Assembly (NCBI GenBank): GCA_022701365.1
Contig: JAKUHH010000303.1
Span: 406,265 to 470,264 of the forward strand
Source of the DNA: Mycocentrospora acerina
Lineage: Eukaryota; Ascomycota; Dothideomycetes; Pleosporales
Length of the DNA stretch: 64,000 bases
Direction: 5' to 3'
The notes under the pieces are model-generated. The model worked only from the letters and a program-made list of their open reading frames with translations, had not been told where the DNA came from and ran no database searches. This document shows positions 43,990 through 55,035 of this stretch, one piece after another (within the stretch, counting starts at the first letter, position 1; each line of letters starts with the position of its first letter). The position numbers and the translations under genes are program-made.

Positions 43990-45226
43990 TTTTCGCATTT
44001 CTCGGCGTTGGAAGACGACGTTCTTCGGAATGTCTCCGCAATCAGTGTTTGTGAGATGATTGCATATCAGGCGTTTCTTTTTATCAGATATGAATGTGCT
44101 CAGTTGTACAAGTAGTGGTTCATTCTCAGGGCGTTTATATCTTCTTCTATTGGCTACAGAATACCCAGTCGGATATCTGGAGAGCAGGACACGTTTTTGG
44201 TTTACCTAGATGCTGATTAAATAGGTCGCAGGTTAGGTAGTACTGGCGTGATAGCAACTGGTTGGTTGTTGTTACGGATCAATATGAAGCGTCAATTCAT
44301 GTCTGTTTCAAGTGAGATTACGCTTGCTTCTCAAGTGCATCGACAGATAGATCAACATTCTGACGTCCAGGTGTGGATCGATGCCGTTTCACATAACGGG
44401 CTTTTTGGTCCATTGTAATATCATTCGGACTCCCTTAGCCAAGCCGTGCTCATCTCCTGAAAAGAGTTTTGAAATGAGTTGTCTATATAATGGGAGGGTG
44501 GCAGCACCAACTGGCCAAGTAGAGATTCTCAGTTAGTAGAATCTCCTCAGCTCAACAACGGTCCGCCTTGTTATCCTATCTGCATACGAGAGACTCAATA
44601 CAGCTGTGACGTGTATTGGCAGCAAATCGAGGCGTACTGAAAAGTAGAGCGTGGCTTCCACATGTGGGTCAAGAAGCTGAATACAGGCTGCACGGTCGTA
44701 GTGAGGCGTTGGTCCATCAGCCAAGTCAGACCACATCCCTACCCAACAACTTCTTAAAGGCAGGCACCGACTGTCACTCTTTCGTAAACACTTGACTTCA
44801 CTCCTACGCGCAGCAGATCGAGAGGATACCAAAGGAAGAAAAAAAGGCAAGAACACTAACCAATTATAGATTATCCCCAAGCTACGTAAATCCGTCTCTC
44901 CTTTCCAAGAAGCCAGTCAAGCGTCCATCCATTTCCAAATCATTTCCAACTCAATTCCAATCCACCATCCTTCGTGGCCCATGTCGAACAAAAAACATTA
45001 CAGCCGGAGCCCATCTGAATCATAAAAAAAGCCAATCGTCACAGTCAGTCGTCAAAAGTCCACCAAAAGGGAGGGTATAATAAGAGAAAGTCCTCCACTG
45101 AAAAAATCACACCAACATCGCATCATGGACGCGCGTTTGCAGAATCGTCGCGCTGTCGCTAAAAAAAAAGTTGCTTTCTCTTCACCGTTGTAAATCGTAA
45201 GCGTGCGTGTGCGTGGGACGTTATGG
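43990..45226. other. Convergent intergenic region, sirtuin / GPI protein
   Basis: 1.2 kb with no recognisable gene, repeat or RNA. Contains the 3' flanks of both neighbours. Confidence 0.55.
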
Positions 45227-45789
45227 TTAGAGAGCAAGCATGCCGAGGAAAGTCAGGGCGCCGGCTATCCCAGCGCCGATTGCAGCAGAAGGCACTGATG
45301 CACCGCCGGTGAATGACGTGCCAGAGGGTCTCGCAGCGCCAGAAGTGCCAGAGAGCGTGGGCGCGCGGACGCTAGAGATGGCAGTACTGTTGTGGCCTGA
45401 TGGGGACGCGCTGATGACGCTCGAAGACGGTCTAGGCGTGGGTGCAGTGGTCTGTTCCGCAGCGACGGGGTACAGTGCAGGCAGAATGCTCTTGACATCC
45501 GAGGGAAGAGCCTGATACCACAATGGCGTGTTGCCAGCAGAGAGTGAGGACGCGATGTCCGCTGCGAATGCGCTGGACGACGCGAGCGCATAGCTGACGG
45601 AATCAGAGGGCAGCGCAGTCGCGAGCGCCATCAAGACTGAACTCCGAACTTCAGGACTGTGAGCAGGTGTTAGATTTATTCACTTGCACTGCGTGTTTCA
45701 GTTGTAGGCGCGTACGGAATAGTGGTTGTTTGGGCAGACGCGCCGACGGCAAAAGCGGCCAACGCCGCAATAAGAATCCTGAACAGCAT
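45227..45789 (-). CDS. Small Ser/Ala-rich secreted protein with probable GPI anchor
   Basis: Two exons, 45789-45716 and 45656-45227, separated by a 59-nt intron (ATTCC/GTACGC, branch ATCTAACAC, CTCACAG/TCC), 167 residues. A signal peptide is clear: MLFRILIAALAAFAVGASAQ, cleavage about residue 19. The mature part starts TTTIPPEVRSSVLMALATALP, a pattern I have seen in fungal GPI-anchored proteins. It is rich in Ser, Ala, Thr and Pro (expected O-glycosylation) with only one NxT/S-type site near GHNST. The C-terminus, GASVPSAAIGAGIAGALTFL, ends in a hydrophobic tail after small residues, which fits a GPI-anchor signal. It is likely on the plasma membrane or cell wall. No enzymatic domain. Confidence 0.82.
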
Positions 45790-47992
45790 GATTTCTCGAC
45801 AGGTAGGTATCAAGACAAAAGAGTGTGAGTGAGTGATTGAGTGATTGACACGGGGGTTGAGCAACTGCTAGCGAGTATAGACCAGGCGTTCTGTGGAGCA
45901 GTGAACGTCGAAGCAGCAAAACAACAAGTGAGCGTGGGTGCAAAAAAATAATTGCGAGTGAGGAGATGGCAAGAGGAATCGAGAGCGGATCCCTGGCCCT
46001 ATTTGAAAAACGAGGTGTTCACGATGCTGGGGGGGGCGGCTAGGTCAGAAACCACCCTCGATTTAAGATTGCGCCCTGCCCAGATGATCACGGCAAGGCT
46101 GGAGCACGCTTCCACGACGAAATGAGATGTCAACACCACGGCGGCTATTCGCTTGTTTCCTTTCTTTTTTCCTATGTCAATCGCTCGTGTTAGGGAGATT
46201 TCTCCCACCATTTACTGCGTATCAGCTTGTGCACTTGGTTAGGTATTTGTTATTGGAAAGTTCTCTTTGAGCACTCGACACAGGCTGTAGCGACCACGTC
46301 GTCTTTGCTATCGTCAAGGGTTTCCATAGCATCGAGCTATAGCGCTGGTGCCGTGTCGGGCACGCGATTCATCCTGGGTCGAGGCTCATTTCGAGGGCAG
46401 ACGGACAGTTAGGCCAATCAGCACACACACGCGACCGTTGGGTGGTGTCTCATTTCCACTTTTGAGCTTCGCGCGGGACACTGATTGGCTGTACAGGATG
46501 GGCTTCCCGGAATGCACACGAAGTTGGTCGAGTTGCAGATAGCCTCAACTTCCGCGATTTGACGAGTTGTGCTGCGAGTAGTTTGCAGGAGACATTTTTT
46601 CTTCTCGGTTGCTGAGATGAGGTCGAGTTGGAGTGGTGTGGCTTGCGCTTAGGAGAGAAATGTCAGCACACGGAGTGTCGTTGCGCAATAGGACTATCTC
46701 CTCGGAAATGGGCCGTGATTGCCCAGATGCCAACTCTCACAAGTGTCTTGACGCTTCTGCACATGTGCCGCTTTCGAAGCCGGCCTTCGGTAGGTTTTCA
46801 TACATGAATCGTGGTTTGGAATGAGGAAAAAGGTGGCAATTAGCTTAAGCCAGCAACACAACCTGTACGTGTTTGGGTTTGTCAACTCAACTGAAGAAGG
46901 AGCGACATCTGCAACAGTTTACAGATGTATTGTTTGTCAAAAGCAAAATTGTAAAGAATTATGTTGCAGGGATTTCTCCACGTCTGATCTTCGCCCAGAT
47001 CTTTGAATACAAGCATATTATTTTTCCGTCTCCCGGCTTAAAAACGTCTTTGGATGTATCCACGTCCAAGAACTTACTGTCCAAGGTCCATGTTCTTGCA
47101 CATTTTATTCTTTTTCTGCACAATTCCAACGCTAAACTCCGCATCTTTCGCTTCTGTGTCAAGTGCTCTGCTATTCTGCTTGATTCGTTCATCCACCAGG
47201 ATGCTAAGGTGCAAATTGAATATTGCTGTGGTCATGCATTCGAGATTGAAATCACTGTTGTTATCTGCATGCCGATGCCGAGATGATGCGACATTCCATT
47301 GCTATCGATTATGCATACCGACTGCTGTTTGAAAAGGCCAAATGCTCTGGGCGAGACAAAGCATGAAGGCTATATCAAACTTTTAAATACAAGAAAAAAA
47401 CGGTCTTGATCGTTGAATTCGTCAAGTACTTTCTGTTCAAGTATTTCTCAATGTCTAAAATGATGGTGGGTTTGTAACGTTCATATTCATTTTTATCTTG
47501 GGGTCAGTCATTACGTCTTCTTCTCCTTCTTCTGTTGTGTGTGGGTGAGAAAAGATGAAGTTCTATTTCCATAATTTATAGCCATCCTTCATGATATCTT
47601 CCTGTACATCTGTTCCCGTTTGCTTGACGAGGCATTTATCTTTCTCAAGTCTCTGTCGTTCAAGTTGAATCCTTATAGGAATACTCGCTGTTTCTACAAG
47701 TCAGTGTCTTATCAGCAAAGCATGTGTACAAAATCTCGAGTGCTCGTATGCGTTGGATGAGTCTCTCTTTCACTCTTTACGTCACCTGGAGCACATGAAC
47801 CTCTCTCACTTTTCACGTGTGGCTTGGCAGCCTAGAGGTATTTCCAACAGCAGGTACGCTCGCTCTCTCACTCACTCACTTACTCACTCACTCACTCACT
47901 CACTCACTCACTCACTCACTCACTCACACACATCACATAAACACACGAAGTATTCCCTAATCATTCACTGGAGCCTAGCTAACTCTACATAG
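45790..47992. other. 2.2 kb intergenic region
   Basis: No gene supported. A 137-codon frame at 46873-47286 is AT-rich, lacks a domain and is not accepted. A (CTCA)n microsatellite lies at 47868-47927, about 65 bp before the next ATG. Confidence 0.55.
47868..47927. repeat. (CTCA)n microsatellite
   Basis: About 15 near-perfect CTCA units. The same motif (ACTC/CTCA) forms the run at 6122-6149. Confidence 0.92.
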
Positions 47993-48754
47993 ATGGAATC
48001 ATACAACAAAGATATCATGATGAGTGGAGGAGCAGGTGGGTACCCACTGCCTGCTAGTCCGCAAGACCAGCTCTTAGAGGAGGGCAATACTATCCTCTCA
48101 CCGTCAGTCAACCACCGGACTGACGGTCAGGAACAGCTGAGTAAAATCAGCTGGTCCAAGGAGTCAAACCAGGCCTCGGGCAAGGTCCTCGCCGAACTCA
48201 TTCGAGATGGGCAGGCCGACCTCGAGCCATTTGACAACTTCAAGCGGCAGTGGTTCGCTGATGGGAGACCATCATGTGCAGCATGCGAAAGGGTTCACAT
48301 ACCCCCATGCATGTTGCCTGAGGGAACAAAGCTGCTCCGTTTCAAGCGGAAGCTACTCGCGGCTTACATCGCCGAGAGTAGGAAAGAATTTTCTGTCCCC
48401 CATCCCGACAAGGGTAAGGGTAAGAAAAGGAGCGCGCCTGACGACACATTGACACCTGACCCTGCCAAGCGCAAGAGGGAGCGATGTGTTCGTTGTGGTA
48501 ACTTCCACAGCAATACTTGTCGCCAACAAGTTTGCCATAAGTGCTACGTGTGGCACTGGCCTCAACAAGCCTGCAGAGTACCGGAGTTGTCGGCGGCGGA
48601 ATCGAAGACGCTTTCAAACGTCTTCGAAGGAGTCAAAGACAACCCAGCAGCTATACCATTGGTTAGCTATGCAATACAAAGAATATATGCTGAAAGATTT
48701 TCTCTAACAAAGGAGAATGAGGGCAGAGGAAAAGGTAACACCTCCAAGAAGTGA
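47993..48754 (+). CDS. Unknown protein with three CX2CX3HX3-5C motifs
   Basis: Single exon, 253 residues, ATG at 47993. I do not recognise the family. Three short Cys/His motifs share a CX2CX3HXnC spacing: C95-C98-H102-C106 (CAACERVHIPPC), C165-C168-H172-C176 (CVRCGNFHSNTC) and C181-C184-H188-C194 (CHKCYVWHWPQQAC). They resemble CCHC zinc knuckles but with shorter gaps than the classic CX2CX4HX4C. Between motifs 1 and 2 is a Lys-rich stretch (DKGKGKKRSAPDD, then AKRKRERC) that could be a nuclear-localisation or nucleic-acid-binding segment. The first 80 residues are polar. Zinc binding and nucleic-acid binding are inferences. It lies in a gene-poor, AT-rich stretch, and its close relatives may be confined to a few lineages. 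Confidence 0.65.
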   Translation: MESYNKDIMMSGGAGGYPLPASPQDQLLEEGNTILSPSVNHRTDGQEQLSKISWSKESNQASGKVLAELIRDGQADLEPFDNFKRQWFADGRPSCAACERVHIPPCMLPEGTKLLRFKRKLLAAYIAESRKEFSVPHPDKGKGKKRSAPDDTLTPDPAKRKRERCVRCGNFHSNTCRQQVCHKCYVWHWPQQACRVPELSAAESKTLSNVFEGVKDNPAAIPLVSYAIQRIYAERFSLTKENEGRGKGNTSKK

Positions 48755-50487
48755 TTCTCTCTCTGTCTAGAGGTCGGGCCAACCTCTGTAAAACCCCGGC
48801 TATGACAACAGCCACACCTCCGCGCGGTTCATAGCGGGAACTTCACATCGCTTCATGCTTGTGATGCTAAGGTGGCGAATTTTAACCGTCCAAAATACAT
48901 TGTAAGTACCCAGTTTAATTTAAGTTCGTGTTGTTAGGCTGACTGCTTCTTCATCTGTTCAACCGATTATTTGATCAGGGCATAGCAGAGTTTGCCGTTC
49001 ACCACATTGGATTGTCATGATATCTTTGCAAACACTACACTCTCTTGTAGCTAACAAACCCATTTTCTCGTTTCGAAACTCCTTCAAGTCTTCTCTATTG
49101 TCGTAGTGGTTAGCGTTTAGGAAGGCCTTGAATATCGTTGGCAGGTACGGTTTGTAAACTACAGCACAGTTTAAGAGAACAAACAGATCAACAGAAGAGA
49201 GTACTATAGACTTCAAAGGGCTATGATGGTTTCGCGGTCTCGGTAGTTACTTGGGGATGAAGTAATAAGAAATACTAAACCTGTGATACAAACAGAATAA
49301 GCTTTTATTGATGTCTGCTGCAATCTCGCTTTATTATGTGTCTTTCTTGTATCGCTTCATCACCTTCACACTTGGACTTGTGTTTCTTACGCAGATTCTT
49401 TTTGAAACGAATTTGAAAGGTGAATGTGTAATGTGGAAGAACCAAGAATTTGGAAAGGGAAGATTCAGGTCGTCTGATATGTAGATTACTCAGAAATGAC
49501 TGACGAACAAAGATTATTTATGTTTGATGTGAGCTGCCGACATAAGATCAAGCAGCCACAGTGTGACTAGCAAGCGTGGTACCACGTGACACTTTAGCAT
49601 CTATCGTCGTCGTCCAAGGTCTTGCACGGGAAAGTCAATGGACGAAAATTGTATGGAATTTGACAGGTCTTATTACGCTGAAGCCGGAGGCTCGCGTCCG
49701 TGCAAGCCTTCATCAAGATCTAGGGAATAAATCTGATATGTTGTGCAAAGACTACGAACTGAGCTTATACACAAACTCCAATCTACCCGACAAAGGGGTT
49801 TGTTTCTTTTTTGCACTGCACAGGCCAATGCAGCATACGCACAATTTTACTGCAAGAGATGAATAACCAGGTTGTCTTTTGTGACGACTACGTACAATAC
49901 ATGCTAAGAATTGTATGTGAGAACATCACGTGGTAGTATGCTGCTCATTGTTATTGTGTTTGACCTTTTCGACTACTTGCAGCAATGAGTGAAAATTTAA
50001 AGTAAAAGAATGGATATGTCTTTCTTCGTTCAAGCTATGATTGAGCCTAGGATTGGGCATAAAATTGAGCATTTTAAAAATAGGTCACCATGGAATTCAT
50101 TGTTCCATCAGTAAATTTTCATATTTTCAATAGATTATTTTTCCAACGGCAATGAATACGCATGGACACAAGAGATATTGGAGATTGCAGATAGGCAGAG
50201 TAACACTTCGCAGGGTGGTCACAGACGAAGAATAGTGATTATGGTAAGGAAGAGGGTGGATACAGACCATACTTGGTATTTCCACAGAACGACGACCAAG
50301 ATTGCTGCAGGCGTGTACTTTTAAAAAGGGAACTACAATGTAAAGAGAGGCTTGTCAGGTCTCTCAGTATTAATCCCAGGGTGTGTAGCGTACAGGGTGC
50401 TGGCGTCAAAAAGAAATCTTCAGTTTTGAGACGGAAAAGAACGAAAAGCTCGCCCCCATGATAAACAAACAGCAAAAAAAGAGCTGT
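48755..50487. other. AT-rich intergenic region
   Basis: 1.7 kb, visibly AT-rich, no intact gene. On the minus strand, 48959-49165 reads as plausible C-terminal coding sequence after an acceptor-like CTGTAG, with CSVCKDIM and a stop at 48959, but no upstream exon can be linked. I treat it as unproven. Confidence 0.45.
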
Positions 50488-50626
50488 GGGCCGAACCGGG
50501 AGTTGAACCCGGGACCTCCTGCATGCTTGTGTTGTATAACCCCTATGCGTTGTTAGTTGGTGTTGTGGTGGTGGTTGTGGTGGATGAGCTTACAAAGCAG
50601 GAATCATGCGACTAGACCATTCGGCC
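50488..50626 (-). tRNA. Intron-containing tRNA, anticodon TGT (Thr by codon), proline-like body
   Basis: 139 bp gene, 72-nt mature part plus a 67-nt intron after position 37. The acceptor GGCCGAA pairs with TTCGGCC, the anticodon stem CCTGC pairs with GCAGG, and the T arm CCGGG/CCCGG has loop TTCAACT. The B-box GGTTCAACTCC is good. A T7 run, 7 bases beyond the mature 3' end on the minus strand, is a Pol III terminator. The loop reads TTTGTAT, so the anticodon is TGT, and A37 suits a Thr tRNA. The intron's 3' part contains ACAA, complementary to TTGT of the loop, as in fungal tRNA introns. Oddly, the D-arm (GGTCTAG...ATGATT), AGGTCCCGGG and the unpaired C73 are those of eukaryotic tRNA-Pro, and the invariant D-loop GG is CG here. 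It could be a functional odd tRNA or a diverged copy. Confidence 0.75.
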
Positions 50627-51556
50627 GACTGGTTTGTTTGATGAAAACCTAAGCAATTTCAATGTTTATATTGCTGTAAAACAAATACGTTTTTTGGTCC
50701 TTGAAATTCGCTTAAATCGATGTGCAGCGTTGTTCTGGGCCCCCCACCTATTTGTGGATGACTGAGCGTAAGCGGAACTCTATTGCAACATCGGATTTTC
50801 ACAACCATCCCGGGCTTTCGTTTGCTGCGTAGGCTGCCAGATGCGGATTGTTGGGCATGAGCTCAGAAGGCGAGATAGGGCCGTATATATGGTCGAAATG
50901 CTGTATGCCAGCACCTGAAAGACGAAACGAATTTGTTTAAAAGTAGAATCATGCGAGATTTCGCGCTTATGGTGTGATCGTGGACGGAGACGCAGAGGGA
51001 AATTCAGCCATCGGAAAGAAAAGAGAGAGTGTTTGAAAAAAAGTAGCTGAGCGAGGAGGCGAGTGGAAAACGTGACTTCGTGATAAAACGCGTTTGCGAT
51101 GAAAAATCCCGGAATGGCGACTGCATGATTTCTCTGAGTTTCCTCCGAGGTTTTCCGAGCGGAAGAAGTGAATACCTGTTTGAAATTGTGGTTAGCCGGT
51201 AGATAAATGGAACTGAACTATAATTGCGCTGGACAAGATCATGTCGTGTGGCAATATGTCCGTGCACAGTGAGTGTGTCCACGACTAAGTTTTTGTATCG
51301 AAGAACCCAGTCACCATCACATTCTACCCTGGAACTTGCCCACAGAGAAACTGCCATTCAAGAAAATTGCAGGATGAGTGGCTTGGACATATTGCGATGC
51401 CCAAAGATTGTCAAACCGTGGAATTGCTAGTGTGCAGGAAGTTTGTGCTTTTCCTGCTTTTGTCCTGCCTGTTTCGCTTGGCCTATAAAACTTCAAGAGA
51501 GCTGATCTGCCGGAAAGAACTTGGTGAGATTTCAACTGAGCCAAGAGACTTCCAAT
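50627..51556. other. Intergenic region, tRNA / RNase III-like gene
   Basis: 930 bp, AT-rich on the left. Open frames around 51004-51357 show no domain. No supportable gene. Confidence 0.5.
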
Positions 51557-54500
51557 ATGGCAAAAAGAACATGGGCAGTCAGGTACATTAGGCGAATGCG
51601 ATATTTTTGGAGGACATCCATTTCGCATGACCCAACACATGTCCGTGTACTTCAGAGAAAATCGCCCAACCCTACATCAAAGAAAAAACAGCATTCAAGA
51701 GGTATCAAAAGAGGGTTTCTCGTGAATGTGTGGAATCGGAGTCATTTGGAACATTTCATGCTTTGGGTCAGAGGCAAACAACGCCAACATTTCGGGCCAA
51801 CAGCACAGATACCAGAACTGTTTCAACGACGAGACCAAGCGTATTTTTCTTTGGAAAACAGCAACGCCGGATGGAAATTGCCAGTTCCAGCGCTCTATCA
51901 TGACCTTCTTGACGCAGCGACCAAGGTCGGGGCTGTTGAAGAACGTATTGGCTACATCTTCAAGGATAAGTTAATAGGCATAGAGGCGCTCAAGAATACC
52001 CGAAGCAATTTCTCAATTTACCACAACGGTAAAACGTATGACATTCCTCGTAATAACCGTCTTGCTCTTCTTGGAGACCGTGTATTGAGTTTGGCCATCT
52101 GCGAGATTTGGTTCAAATCGGGGAATTCTACCAGTAAGTTCGACCTAAAATAAAATTGTGTCACTGATAACTTACGACACGCGTAGAGCAATACTCCGAC
52201 ATGGAACAATCTATAATCACCCGCGCCGCGCTAAACTCAAGAGGCCGTGAGCTCAAGTTTGATGAAAGTGTCTTGATATCAGACCAGGTTATAGGCGCTG
52301 GGAGAAATCATGTGTCTGAGACCTTTGAAGCAATTTTGGGAGCGGTGTACGTGGATTCCGGCTATCAAATGCAACAACTCAAAGAAGTCATCAAAAAGAC
52401 TGGCCTTGATGATCATCGGTTGCTAAGGACACCCGAGGAGCTGCTAGCCGAGAAAGCAGAAGCTTTGGCGCAATACAAGTCAAATATCGCACGAAAAGCC
52501 GCAGCAAATCCTCGAGAGCCAATAAAGGATCTCAGTAGCACAATAGAATTGGCACGAGCAAAAAAAAGGGAAGAAAAGGAGACCGAAGAAGATGAGGATT
52601 TGGAAAAGAGGCAAGAGGCAATACCACGCGCTCAGCAACAATTCACCGATGAATCACTCGTCCTAGCCAAGGTTCAGTCAGACACGGAAGCTGAGGCAGT
52701 GATACATCCACGAAGCAACTCATATTTTCAAAGTTTGACTGACATTATTTTCGGCCGAGTTCGTGCTCAAGACGACATCGTTGCAGAGGCCTTGGCAAAA
52801 GACCTGTCGTCTAATTCTTCTCAGAATCAAGAAAGAGCAGCGGATGAAAAGATTCAGTCTAAAGCAAAGACTATAGTGAACTTAGCACAAAAAATGCAGC
52901 AATCTTCAACGTCGGATGACCATAAGGAGGGCTTATCAAACCCATTGCGAACGAGGCCAGGCTTCGATGAAGACAAAGTGTCGGAGACTGCATCGGGAAA
53001 AGTGGATCTCGTACTTGAACAGCCTCAAAACGAGGAAGAAATTTCAATTGTGCAAGCCAAGTCAAAGCCTAGCACAGGTCCGCCTATAGAGAAGGCCAAA
53101 GTGAGCCTGCTTGCGAGGGAGATTGAAAGATGTCGTCTAGCAAAGTCAAGTGAAGCACCGAAAAAGCCGAAATTGTTTGTGTCGAGGGAGACCAAGATGG
53201 CTATACAAACTCCAACAAAGAAAAAGGTAATCGAGTCTGTACAAGTCAGAATTGAAAACAAAGCAAGCACGACTTCCCCAGCTCCACGTGAAAAAAAGGA
53301 CGAAGCAGATCGTGCCAATCAAACCCAGATCTCAGCAAATACCAGCTCGAAAGAGCAGGCATTAAAGACACCAGAGACCAGTGTCAATGCTGCAGTACTG
53401 GTAAAAGCCACACAGTCAAATACACAAGCAACTTTTATGGCCGAACAGCCTTCTGCCGAACTGGGGGCCTCGGACGAAGAGGTTGTGATTCTCTCGACAG
53501 AGGCCACACAAGCTGATCGTGGTCCCGATCAGACGAAGTCCCTGGAGGAGGAAGCTCAGAAGAAGCAGGAAAGGGAGGAAACCTTTCTAGAAGCTCTTCA
53601 ACGTCAACGAGATATCACAGCAGCTCGCGTACAGAATGTTGAAGCAAGAAAGGGTGTCTGGCTCAAGGCCTCGCAAACTGGTTTTGCGCAGGGACATGCT
53701 GTCCTTTCAGTCCTTCGAGCGAGGCGACGAGAGCAGATCAGACAAGAGAGGGAAGAATTCAAAGAGGTGAAGAAGGCCAGGAGAAGAGAGAGAAAAGCTG
53801 CTAAAGCGCGAGAAGCTGAACAGGTGAGGGAGTCGAGAATGAGATTGTGGGAGCCGGATATGTTGCATGTTGCTGATGGCAGTCTGGAAAAGGAGGGAGA
53901 AGATACGCTACTACGTACGGCTGAGGGAAACAAGGTTGATCAGGAAGATGCGTACATCGATACAGTTAGCCAAGTTCCAGAAGCAAACGACAGTATCGAC
54001 ATAGCAGGGACTGCTCACCAAAGTGTGGAGTCCAACCAGCCACAAGGTAGCATCGTCGCACAGGAACAAGTCTTTGAATCAGACATAGAAAGGTTACTTG
54101 CAAACATCACCCAAGACGACAACCATGACGAAGAGTACACAACGTACAACAGAGTTCCTGGGGTCCAAGGGAATAGCGTTCAGCTGACTTCAGTAACAAG
54201 CAAAATTGAGACTGAGGGGAAGTTCGAGAGCAGGAAGCAACGCTCATCGAGAAGAAGGTTAGCACAGCCTCAAAACGAACGACCAACCGGCGAAGATAAA
54301 TCCATAGAGATTAAACCAATCTCAGAGGACGCATCGCACCCTCGTGAACACGGTGGTTCGCTACTTACAGAACGTACCGGCAATCCCAGGACCAGGAAGA
54401 GAAAGGAACAAAGACAAGCAGCGAGAGCAAAAGCAAGAGCAAAAGCGGCTGCCGAAGAGAGTGAGCTTGAGAAGTTGAGCAGCGTTGCGAATCGGGCGGC

Positions 54501-55035
54501 GAAGGAAACAAACACCAAAGTCCAGCTGGATATGAAGCAGGAGGGAATCACGGAGGTTGACCCAATCTGCGAGAATATCCCCATTGCTGAGAAAGACAGT
54601 GCGCATGGAATGACGCCTGAGCGTTGGAGAGAGATACGACTACGAAGCCAAATAACAACTACCAGAAAAGAACACACTGAGGAATCCGGTGATATTGAAA
54701 CGGCGGCCGGAGGGCAGAAGGAAGAATTGCAGACACTCGAGCCCGCAAAGGAGAGTGTATCACCAAAACCTGTTGACAAATCCGCGTTGAGGGAGTCAGC
54801 AGAAAACAACAGGAGTGAGCAGAAGAGGGAAGTATTGGTGAAGGTCAAACCGGCCAAGCAAGTCAAATTATCGATAGCTGAAGTGTGGCGGGAGTTCGCT
54901 GAAGATGCCGTACAGCATGAATCTCCGTCGCAACTTCAGCAACAACAAACCGTTGCCGCATCGAAGATGCCGTCAAACAATAAACCAAAACTTTCCAAAA
55001 TAGCACTGGCACTGCAACAGGCTGCCAAAAAATAG
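51557..55035 (+). CDS. RNase III-fold protein with long charged tail
   Basis: Two exons, 51557-52133 and 52187-55035, with a 53-nt intron (ACCA/GTAAGT ... GCGTAG/AGC), 1141 residues. The RNase III fold covers about 115-260: VEERIGYIFKDKLIGIEALK, NNRLALLGDRVLSLAICEIW, then, after the intron, ISRAALNSRG-like ITRAALNSRGRELKFD and HVSETFEAILGAVYVDSGY. Compared with the signature RLEFLGDAVL, the first catalytic acid is Ala (RLALLGD). The later Asp is Glu in ETFEA, while the second Asp and last Glu remain. Activity is therefore doubtful; it may bind RNA, as the catalytically dead mitoribosomal relatives do. No dsRNA-binding domain is seen. The last ~800 residues are Lys/Glu/Ala/Gln-rich, partly coiled coil, probably disordered, ending KLSKIALALQQAAKK. 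The start is the first ATG of the frame; more introns in the tail cannot be excluded. Confidence 0.75.

Noticed and set aside
46873..47286. 137-codon AT-rich frame
   Set aside because: Composition like the spacer around it, no domain, no clear ATG context.
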